From: Paenibacillus sp. ACRRX
Lineage (GTDB): Bacteria > Bacillota > Bacilli > Paenibacillales > Paenibacillaceae
Assembly: GCF_022346885.1 (NCBI RefSeq)
Contig: NZ_JAKRNK010000001.1
Location: forward strand, 1,178,001-1,242,000
Length of the DNA: 64,000 nucleotides
Direction: 5' to 3'
The translations under genes were made by a program, and so were the position numbers. The notes below the pieces were generated by a model. The model searched no databases. It saw nothing but the letters and a program-made list of their open reading frames with translations, and had not been told where the DNA came from. Below are positions 57,506 to 64,000 of this stretch, piece by piece (the first letter of the stretch is position 1; every line of letters begins with the position of its first letter).

Positions 57506-58969
57506 ATGTTTGATCCAACAGCGATGGATGCCATCCATCTGGAGCATCATTTAATGCATACATTTAAGCATACAGAAGACTTAACGATTCAAACGCTCCA
57601 AGGTCAGCAGTGCAAAATCTATGTCGCCTATTTTGATACCCTCGCAGATAAAAAGAAGCTGCATCGGTATGTATTTGAAGCACTGATGCCCGTTGTTGCC
57701 GGACAGCAAGATATCGCCATTACATCAACGCTGCATTTTAAAATAATGCAGGAGTCAGAGGACCTTCAGGATTTGCTGCTAACAGGTTCATGTTTGATTC
57801 AAATAGAAGGGGAGCGTCAGATTTATGCAGTAGATGTATCCATCGAGCCACCCCGTTCCGTGGAAGAACCGGAAAATGAAAAAGTGATTCAGGGCTCTCA
57901 CGAAGGCTTTGTCGAAGAGCTTAGACGTAACGTTTATTTAATTCGCAAAACGTTAAAAACGAAGGACTTGGTCGTAAAATATATGAAAATAGGGGATAGT
58001 GTCCAATCGGAACTGTGCCTAATTTATATGCCAGACCGAGCGGAGCTGCAAGTTATCGGAGAGATTGAGCAGCGGATTTTGACCGCTAAAACAAATGGCC
58101 TGCGGAGTGCAGGTGATCTAGAACAATTAATCGAGGATTCTACGATGTCTCCTTTCCCGCAGATGTTAAATACAGAACGAGTAGATCGTGTAATTGCACT
58201 ACTTAAACAGGGAAAAGTGATTCTTTTTGTTGAAGGTTCACCGACATGCTTGGTAGCCCCTGTTAATTTTAATGACTTTATGCGTGCGTCGGATGACTAT
58301 AATAGTCGTTGGATGACAAGTATCTTCATTAGTGGTTTGAGATGGCTTAGCATTTTAGTCGCCATTTTTTTGCCTGCCTTTTATATCGCTGTTGTTGCTT
58401 TTCATTTTGAAGTCTTGCCGGATGAACTTGTAATGCCCATTAAGACTTCTATTAACGAAATTCCTTTTCCGCCGCTCATTGAAGCTTTTATTATGGAACT
58501 AACGATTGAGCTGATCCGAGAAGCGGGTCTCAGACTGCCTGCGAGAATTGGGGCAACGGTCAGCATCGTGGGTGGTCTTGTCATTGGGGATGCAATCGTC
58601 AAAGCAGGTTTTATCTCCACGACGATGATTATCGTGGTTGCGATTACGGCTATTGCTGCATTTTGTATCCCTACGCATGAGATGAGTGAGACGGTGAGAT
58701 TGCTGCGATTTCCATTTATGCTGCTGGCGGCATGTCTAGGCTTCGTCGGCATGTCTTTCGGAATCATTCTTATTTTGGGACATTTGTGCCAATTGGAGTC
58801 ATTTGGGTCTCCTTATTTTGTACTCTTTACGTTGGAGGAGCTAAAGAAGCAAGTGCGGGTATTCCTGTTTGGGAGGTCTAATCCTTCTACACGTCAGACG
58901 AGGTTGCAGCGTATTCAACAGCAAATAAATACAAAAGGATGGAACTTCCTTGTTCGCAAAAAAAGATAA
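57506..58969 (+). CDS. Spore germination protein, GerA family (A subunit), operon 2
   Basis: This 487-aa protein is a second germinant receptor A subunit. The soluble N-terminal half includes GSHEGFVEELRRNVYLIR, and the membrane half contains VSIVGGLVIGDAIVKAG, matching the paralogue at 50176. AAGGGGTGA (57490-57498) places the start at the ATG 57506; the frame is open further upstream without a better site. The order here is A-B-C, unlike the A-C-D-B order of the first operon, and the sequences differ widely, so the two receptors probably respond to different germinants. Confidence 0.9.
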   Translation: MFDPTAMDAIHLEHHLMHTFKHTEDLTIQTLQGQQCKIYVAYFDTLADKKKLHRYVFEALMPVVAGQQDIAITSTLHFKIMQESEDLQDLLLTGSCLIQIEGERQIYAVDVSIEPPRSVEEPENEKVIQGSHEGFVEELRRNVYLIRKTLKTKDLVVKYMKIGDSVQSELCLIYMPDRAELQVIGEIEQRILTAKTNGLRSAGDLEQLIEDSTMSPFPQMLNTERVDRVIALLKQGKVILFVEGSPTCLVAPVNFNDFMRASDDYNSRWMTSIFISGLRWLSILVAIFLPAFYIAVVAFHFEVLPDELVMPIKTSINEIPFPPLIEAFIMELTIELIREAGLRLPARIGATVSIVGGLVIGDAIVKAGFISTTMIIVVAITAIAAFCIPTHEMSETVRLLRFPFMLLAACLGFVGMSFGIILILGHLCQLESFGSPYFVLFTLEELKKQVRVFLFGRSNPSTRQTRLQRIQQQINTKGWNFLVRKKR

Positions 58970-60056
58970 CATCCACAAAGATCAGGTTCTTTACATGGTC
59001 ATACAGGCGCAAGTTGGTGTAGGTATTTTATCCCTACCTTACAACATTGCGAAATATGCCAATCAAGACAGTTGGATCTCAACACTAATTGCCGGGATCA
59101 TCATGTTGGGTGTTATCTTAATTATGTGGCTGCTGTGCAAAGCATACCCAACGATGATGATGTTTGATATTTTTAAGCAAATAACAGGAAACTGGCTTGG
59201 TAAATGTTTAATTATTGGATATACGTTCTATTTTATGCTGCAAAGCAGCTATATTTTGGCTAGATATGGGAAAATTATTGAAAACTGGATTCTGGAGCGT
59301 ACACCTCACTGGGTCGTGCTCTTGTTGATGGTTTTGACCAGCGCTTACATCGTAAAAGGCTCTGTGCAAAGTATTGTACGCTTCTTTATGTTGGTTACGC
59401 CACTCTTAATCTTGCTGTTTGCGCTTAGTTCATACGCGTTACGGGATGCTAATTTTCTATATATTTTACCAATTGGGGAAAATGGATGGATGCCGATCCT
59501 TAGAGGTTCTAAAGAAGCCATTTTTTCTATGCTGGGGTTTGACTTGATTTTTTTCTTATATCCTTATATTCGAGCGAGTAATACTCAAATATTAAAATCG
59601 GTTATTATCGCACATTTGATGGTTACGCTGCTGTATACGTACCTTGTAATTATCAGTCTAGTGTACTTTGTGAGTCCAAGTGATATTAAGCGAGTACCTG
59701 AGCCATTTATATATATGATCAAGTCTTATTCATTTCAGGTCATCGAACGGATGGATCTGTTTTTTATTTCCATATGGATTGTGTCGGTAGCGACCTCCTA
59801 TATGTATTTGTTACTTTTGTCTGCGAAAGGGATGGCCCATTTGTTTGCATCCCCCAAGCATACGCGGTTTCTACCCTATATTTGTCTCTTTACTTTAATG
59901 GCTTCATTGTGGTTCATGGACTTGGACAAGTTAAATGTGGTTAATAACTATCTGACCGTTTGTCACTACTTGTTTCAAGCTATCATTCCGGCATTACTGC
60001 TGTTCATATCCATTGTGATGAGAAAGAGGGCAGGTGATAAGCATGAAGTCCAATAA
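58950..60056 (+). CDS. GerB-family germinant receptor permease subunit, operon 2
   Basis: This 368-aa protein is a 10-TM spore germination permease of the APC superfamily, with the family segment VGVGILSLPYNIAKYA near the N-terminus. The TTG start at 58950 lies within the end of the A subunit gene (20-base overlap) and is preceded by AGGATGGA. It overlaps the C subunit gene at its 3' end. Confidence 0.88.
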   Translation: MFAKKDNIHKDQVLYMVIQAQVGVGILSLPYNIAKYANQDSWISTLIAGIIMLGVILIMWLLCKAYPTMMMFDIFKQITGNWLGKCLIIGYTFYFMLQSSYILARYGKIIENWILERTPHWVVLLLMVLTSAYIVKGSVQSIVRFFMLVTPLLILLFALSSYALRDANFLYILPIGENGWMPILRGSKEAIFSMLGFDLIFFLYPYIRASNTQILKSVIIAHLMVTLLYTYLVIISLVYFVSPSDIKRVPEPFIYMIKSYSFQVIERMDLFFISIWIVSVATSYMYLLLLSAKGMAHLFASPKHTRFLPYICLFTLMASLWFMDLDKLNVVNNYLTVCHYLFQAIIPALLLFISIVMRKRAGDKHEVQ

Positions 60057-61149
60057 AATATGGCTGCTGATCTGCTGTGGCATGATCTGTACAGGTTGTT
60101 GGGATCAGCATTTAATGAAAAATGCAACTCTTGTGCAGACGGTAACGTACGATCTGACACCAAAAAAACTGTTACGTGTAGGTGCTGCTACTCCGGTATT
60201 AAATAACACGGACTCTCTGCAAAATGTGACGCTGGTTGCAGAAGCAATCACGCCAGGCGAGGCTCGTATTTTACTAAATCGCAAAGCTTCCGGCTTGCTC
60301 GATAGCTCCAAAAACAAGCTGCTCTTGCTAGGTGAAGCCTACGCTGTCCACGACATACTTCCATTTCTGGATATCCATTATCGCAATCCAAGAAATGCTT
60401 TAGATGCCAGAGTAGCGGTAGTCAAGGGGGAAGCACTGCCTTTGATTCAATTAAAAAGTAAAAGTGAAATAAATGTAAGCAGATATTTGCTTAACTTGAT
60501 TCAAAGTGCAGAAGAGAGTCTGCTTATTCCGAAAGAAGACATCCAAGCAATTGCTTCCGAGATTATGGACCCTGGGGAGGATATAACTCTACCCTATATT
60601 GAAATGGAAAGTAATAACCAAATTGCAAATGTAAAAGGCATTGCACTGTTTAACGAGAGTAAGTATACCGGCCACTATTTAAATTATGAGCAGTCTCCAC
60701 TGTTATTGCTGTTAAAAGGAGAAAAACCAAGGCAGAACAGTTTCTCTTTGAACTTTGAGTCGTCCAAAGAGGAATTTCCACGACGTCAGGTTGTCTCGTT
60801 CCTAATTAACAAAAGCAAGCGAAAGCTAAAACTTACTGTTGATGAGCAACAAATTTCAGTGGCGGTTCATATGAAGTTAGTATTGCGTGTGATCGAGTAC
60901 CCAAATGGAGATGTAGAAGCAGATAAAGAAAAATTAATGTGCGAATTAACGGCATATTTCACAAAACTAACAGGTGATGTGATCCATCAGCTGCAAAGTG
61001 CAAACTGCGATGCTTTTGGCATCGGTCGTATGATTATAGCTTATCATCCAGACATATGGAGGAGATTGGACAAAGATCAATATTTCAAACAAATAAAGTT
61101 TAGTCCAAATATCCAAATCGACGAAATTAAATCGGGTATTGAGCACTAG
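60043..61149 (+). CDS. Ger(x)C family spore germination lipoprotein, operon 2
   Basis: This 368-aa protein is the C subunit of the second receptor. Its signal peptide ends in the lipobox CTGCW followed by WDQHLMKNATLV, the expected CWDxxx start of mature Ger(x)C proteins. AGGTGA six bases upstream supports the ATG at 60043 over the in-frame GTG at 60034. The gene overlaps the B subunit gene by 14 bases and ends the operon; no clear terminator follows before the gnd promoter. Confidence 0.9.
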   Translation: MKSNKIWLLICCGMICTGCWDQHLMKNATLVQTVTYDLTPKKLLRVGAATPVLNNTDSLQNVTLVAEAITPGEARILLNRKASGLLDSSKNKLLLLGEAYAVHDILPFLDIHYRNPRNALDARVAVVKGEALPLIQLKSKSEINVSRYLLNLIQSAEESLLIPKEDIQAIASEIMDPGEDITLPYIEMESNNQIANVKGIALFNESKYTGHYLNYEQSPLLLLLKGEKPRQNSFSLNFESSKEEFPRRQVVSFLINKSKRKLKLTVDEQQISVAVHMKLVLRVIEYPNGDVEADKEKLMCELTAYFTKLTGDVIHQLQSANCDAFGIGRMIIAYHPDIWRRLDKDQYFKQIKFSPNIQIDEIKSGIEH

Positions 61150-61226
61150 TAGGCTATGGCATCTGTATAATCATCCAGGATCTCTATTAAGAAAGTTCTA
61201 TTAAAAATAGCGCTTACAAAAATATC

Positions 61227-61255
61227 TTTACAGATAAGCAAGAAACAAGTATGAT
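61227..61255 (+). promoter_or_regulatory. Sigma-A-type promoter of gnd
   Basis: TTTACA (61227-61232) and TATGAT (61250-61255) are separated by exactly 17 bases, a strong vegetative promoter match. The GntR operator begins 10 bases downstream, so a bound repressor would cover the transcription start. Confidence 0.75.
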
Positions 61256-61264
61256 AAAAATCAA

Positions 61265-61286
61265 ACTTGTATACAAGTATACTTGT
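61265..61286. promoter_or_regulatory. GntR operator upstream of gnd
   Basis: Two overlapping perfect palindromes, ACTTGTATACAAGT (61265-61278) and ACAAGTATACTTGT (61273-61286), match the ATACTTGTATACAAGTAT operator known for the Bacillus subtilis gluconate repressor GntR. A gntR gene lies just downstream, and a related site precedes gntP. Confidence 0.85.
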
Positions 61287-61311
61287 AGTCTTATTCAAGG
61301 AGTGAAACAAT

Positions 61312-62211
61312 ATGAAATTAGGGATGATAGGTCTTGGCAAGATGGGATACAACCTTGTACTGAACATGCTTGGACATCAGCATGAGGTCGTTGTATATGA
61401 TGTGAATGAAGAGCCGCGGCAGCGATTGGCAGCAGAAGGTGCCGTATCTGCTGATTCAATAGAGAAGCTGGTTGCGAATCTGCAAGCCCCGCGTATAGTG
61501 TGGATTATGGTTCCTGCAGGCGAGATCGTTGATGGTGTAATCGATACTCTTATTCCTTTGTTGTCTCCTGGCGATATTGTGATGGATGGTGGTAATTCAC
61601 ATTACAAACAATCACTCGCACGCGGAGAGAAACTGCGCGCGCACGATATCCATTTCTTTGATGTTGGAACATCGGGCGGAACTGAGGGAGCCTCACAAGG
61701 CGGCTGCTTTATGATAGGTGGAGATCAACAGCAATTTGGCATAATCGAACCGTTGTTCCGTGACATCGCGGTGAATCAGGGATACTTGTATGCAGGTAAG
61801 AACGGCAGCGGACACTTCCTTAAAATGATCCATAATGGAATTGAATACGGAATGATGCAAGCGATTGCGGAAGGATTCGAATTACTAGACAAAAGTGACT
61901 TCGAATACGACTACGAGCAAGTTGCGCGTGTTTGGTCCAATGGATCAGTAATTCGCAGTTGGTTGATGGATTTAACGCAAAACGCTTTTGCAAAAGACCC
62001 AAAGCTGGAAGGAATCAGCGGAATTATGCACAGCTCAGGTGAGGGGAAATGGACAGTAGAAACAGCTCTTGAACTGCAAGCAAGTGCGCCAGTGATAGCC
62101 ATGTCGCTGTTTATGCGATACCGCTCATTAGATTCTGATACTTTCCATGGCAAGATTGTCGCGGCACTACGAAATGAGTTTGGTGGTCATGGCGTTGTGA
62201 AAAGTAATTAA
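61312..62211 (+). CDS. gnd: 6-phosphogluconate dehydrogenase, decarboxylating (short form)
   Basis: This 299-aa enzyme oxidatively decarboxylates 6-phosphogluconate to ribulose 5-phosphate. The N-terminal Rossmann motif is GLGKMGYNL, followed by MDGGNSHYK and GTSGGTEGA, the substrate-binding signature, and KMIHNGIEYGMMQA with the catalytic Lys. It is the short, YqeC-like form (about 300 residues rather than about 470), which usually prefers NAD. AAGGAG precedes the ATG. It heads a gluconate regulon with gntR and gntP downstream and a GntR operator at its promoter, so induction by gluconate is expected. Confidence 0.9.
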   Translation: MKLGMIGLGKMGYNLVLNMLGHQHEVVVYDVNEEPRQRLAAEGAVSADSIEKLVANLQAPRIVWIMVPAGEIVDGVIDTLIPLLSPGDIVMDGGNSHYKQSLARGEKLRAHDIHFFDVGTSGGTEGASQGGCFMIGGDQQQFGIIEPLFRDIAVNQGYLYAGKNGSGHFLKMIHNGIEYGMMQAIAEGFELLDKSDFEYDYEQVARVWSNGSVIRSWLMDLTQNAFAKDPKLEGISGIMHSSGEGKWTVETALELQASAPVIAMSLFMRYRSLDSDTFHGKIVAALRNEFGGHGVVKSN

Positions 62212-62275
62212 AGCACGATGACAATATACGTCTCCTAAAATGAATATAAGCCCACTATCGTATGGCTTCATGGCA

Positions 62276-62305
62276 TGTTCATAAGTTGATGTGATAGAAT
62301 GAACA
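62276..62305. promoter_or_regulatory. Inverted repeat upstream of gntR
   Basis: TGTTCAT (62276-62282) and ATGAACA (62299-62305) are complementary 7-bp arms in the gap between gnd and gntR. It could be a regulatory or hairpin element; it does not match the GntR operator. Confidence 0.25.
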
Positions 62306-62354
62306 TAGCTAGTATATATGGGCGAATAAACACTTATTAGGAGAGTTGAGTCTA

Positions 62355-63032
62355 ATGCATTATCCAGCCGCATGGCTTCAGGGAGCTTCACTAGGGGATT
62401 CCATTGCTTGTGAATTACGTCTACAGATCATTAAGGGGACGATTCGACCCGGTGAAGTGATCTCAGAGAACGGAGTAGCTGCTGAATTTGGAACAAGTCG
62501 ATCTCCAGTGAGAGAGGCATTAAAAATGCTGTCAAATGAAGGCTTAATTCGCTTGGAGCGGATGGGAGCGATCGTGCTGGGGTTAAGCGCCAATGACATG
62601 GAGGAATTGTATGATGTTCGTTTCCTTATAGAGAGCTTTGTTCAGCAGCGGCTGGCAGATGCCAATCAAGATTCTTTAGTAATGAAATGTAATCAGATGA
62701 TTGATAAAATGGAGTTGGCAGTAAAGTATAACGATGTAGTCGACTTCGCCTTTCAGGATTTCTCATTTCATGAAGCTATCGTAATGGCAGCTGAGCATAA
62801 GCGGATCCTTCATTTGTGGACAAGCATTCGACATATCGTTATGACAGTGATGCTGATTACAACAGAGGAGATCTTCTCTAAAGGAGATCAGAAGCTAAGT
62901 GAGGTTATTGACAAGCATCGAACGATGCTTACTGGGCTTCAGTCACACAATTCGGATACGATTCAACAAGTCGTAAGGGAATATTTTGCAGACTCTCGTC
63001 AGACGCTGCATAAGAGCTTACCACAATTTTAA
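62355..63032 (+). CDS. gntR: GntR-family (FadR/FCD) gluconate regulator
   Basis: This 225-aa regulator has an N-terminal winged helix (GEVISENGVAAEFGTSRSPV with the signature SRSPVREALKML) and a C-terminal all-helical FCD ligand domain with metal-ligand type residues (DFSFHEAI and DKHRTML). AGGAGAG eleven bases upstream favours the ATG at 62355 over the in-frame TTG at 62346. Between gnd and gntP, and with GntR-type operators before both, it most likely represses them until gluconate binds. Confidence 0.85.
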   Translation: MHYPAAWLQGASLGDSIACELRLQIIKGTIRPGEVISENGVAAEFGTSRSPVREALKMLSNEGLIRLERMGAIVLGLSANDMEELYDVRFLIESFVQQRLADANQDSLVMKCNQMIDKMELAVKYNDVVDFAFQDFSFHEAIVMAAEHKRILHLWTSIRHIVMTVMLITTEEIFSKGDQKLSEVIDKHRTMLTGLQSHNSDTIQQVVREYFADSRQTLHKSLPQF

Positions 63033-63057
63033 GGGACAAACAGTTCCTTTTGCGCAA

Positions 63058-63071
63058 ACTTGTCGACAAGT
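63058..63071. promoter_or_regulatory. GntR-type operator upstream of gntP
   Basis: ACTTGTCGACAAGT is a perfect 14-bp palindrome, identical in its arms to the gnd operator, and AAGTATACAC follows it as a partial second copy. It lies 70 bases before the permease start, which ties gntP to the same regulator. Confidence 0.8.
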
Positions 63072-63141
63072 ATACACGATAAGTAGGGCATGCTAACACC
63101 AAGAAAAGTAAATGCTAACATACAGCAAGGGGGATTCATTG

Positions 63142-64000
63142 ATGACTAGTATTTTCGGCCTCAGCCACAATGCAACATTGCTTATCTGGACATTGCTTGC
63201 CATTGTGTTTCTGATTGTATTTATTGCAAAATATAAATGGAATCCCTTTGTTACACTGCTCTTGTCAGCCTTGATGCTCGGATTGTTGTCCGGGATGAAG
63301 CCGCTAGAGGTCGTGAATTCCATTACGGGTGGTCTTGGCGGAACACTAGGGACGATTGCTATCGTTATCGCACTAGGCACGATGCTTGGCAAGATGATGG
63401 CTGAATCGGGCGGTGCGGAGCAGATCGCTTCAACACTTGTTGACAGGTTTGGAGAGAAGAGAGTACATTGGGCAATGATGCTTGTTGGCTTTATCGTCGG
63501 TATACCGGTCTTTTTTGAGGTCGGATTAATTCTCTTGATTCCAATTGTATTCACAGTGGCCCGCAAGACTAAGATGCCGCTGCTGCAGATCGGGATACCT
63601 ATTCTGGCCGGTTTGTCTACTGTCCATGGCCTTGTGCCACCGCATCCTGCACCGATGATTGCAATCGATGCTTATCAGGCTGATTTAGGCAAGACGATTC
63701 TTTACTCCTTATTTATTGGTCTGCCTACCGCTATAATTGCAGGACCAGTATTTGGTAAGTTTATTGGTAAGCGTATTCAACTTGAACCACCCGCTAAGTT
63801 GGCCGAACAGTTTGCTTTGCAGGGCGATCGGAAGTTGCCTGGCTTTGGCATTACCTTGTTTACGATTATGCTGCCTGTTCTGCTTATGTTGATTGGATCA
63901 GTTGCTCACATCGTTGATCCGGAGGCAACACGTAGTATCACTGTATTTTGCGAATTTATTGGTCATGAAATTATGGCCTTGCTTATTGCCGTTGTCTTTT
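63142..64000 (+). CDS. gntP: Gluconate permease, GntP family (3' end outside window)
   Basis: The frame runs open from the ATG at 63142 to the window edge (286 codons) and encodes a polytopic membrane protein. Family-typical segments are GGLGGTLGTIAIVIALGTMLGK and the loop ILAGLSTVHGLVPPHPAP, which is characteristic of GntP gluconate:H+ symporters. AAGGGGGA lies 7 bases before the start. The upstream GntR site and the gnd and gntR neighbours support gluconate as substrate. A gluconate kinase gene would be expected beyond the window. Confidence 0.9.
   Translation, partial: MTSIFGLSHNATLLIWTLLAIVFLIVFIAKYKWNPFVTLLLSALMLGLLSGMKPLEVVNSITGGLGGTLGTIAIVIALGTMLGKMMAESGGAEQIASTLVDRFGEKRVHWAMMLVGFIVGIPVFFEVGLILLIPIVFTVARKTKMPLLQIGIPILAGLSTVHGLVPPHPAPMIAIDAYQADLGKTILYSLFIGLPTAIIAGPVFGKFIGKRIQLEPPAKLAEQFALQGDRKLPGFGITLFTIMLPVLLMLIGSVAHIVDPEATRSITVFCEFIGHEIMALLIAVVF

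Noticed and set aside
63093-63566. 157-codon minus-strand frame opposite gntP
   Set aside because: gntP is clear on the + strand with a good ribosome binding site and family motifs; the antisense translation is low-complexity.

Overview
The window looks like a chromosomal segment of a Gram-positive endospore former, most likely Paenibacillus or a close relative. The reasons are two GerA/GerB/GerC-type spore germinant receptor operons, strong GGAGG-type ribosome binding sites with frequent TTG/GTG starts, a Bacillus-type GntR gluconate regulon, and a very large lipopeptide NRPS/PKS locus of the kind common in that group.

Layout. 1-485 is the 3' end of a sensor histidine kinase, followed by a lone solute-binding lipoprotein (814-2160). 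From 2698 to 47511, nine tandem + strand genes plus an exporter form one apparent operon of about 45 kb: exporter, FAAL-NRPS (4162 aa), three CPBP/Abi membrane proteins, KS-NRPS (4459 aa), two PKS proteins (1394 and 1647 aa), an aspartate decarboxylase (panD) and a terminal NRPS (1552 aa). The operon stops at a strong bidirectional hairpin. Convergent to it is a gene for a BtrH/C39-like protein (47585-48649), then trhO (minus strand). 50176-54735 is the first germination operon, with an extra small two-TM gene and a lipoprotein. 54969-55655 is a secreted protein (minus). 55906-57324 is arsB. 57506-61149 is the second germination operon. 61312-64000 is a gluconate regulon: gnd, gntR and the start of gntP.

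How the biosynthetic genes work together. By eye the assembly line reads: FAAL-ACP-C-A(Ile-like)-T-C-A(Ser)-T-C-A(Ser)-T-[half C/E] / KS-ACP-C-A(unassigned)-T-C-A(Gly-like)-T-C-A(Asn)-T-[half C/E] / KS-KR-ACP / KS-DH-KR-ACP / C-A(Gly-like)-T-[degenerate E]. The inferred chain is fatty acyl-Ile-Ser-Ser-C2-X-Gly-Asn-C2(OH)-C2(ene)-Gly or beta-Ala. None of the three PKS modules has an AT domain, and each keeps only the linkers that flank a deleted AT, so malonyl loading must come in trans from outside the window. There is also no thioesterase or reductase release domain. All three NRPS proteins instead end in a degraded condensation/epimerisation-family domain.

Most interesting points: an assembly line without AT or TE ending in an inactivated E-like domain, with a BtrH-like acyltransferase-family protein encoded next door; panD inside the operon, suggesting dedicated beta-alanine supply; three consecutive CPBP proteins that have lost catalytic residues (possible immunity); and one A domain whose specificity code I cannot assign. 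A-domain codes were read by eye against GrsA-PheA and have not been checked with software. I saw no rRNA, tRNA, CRISPR array, transposase or integrase.
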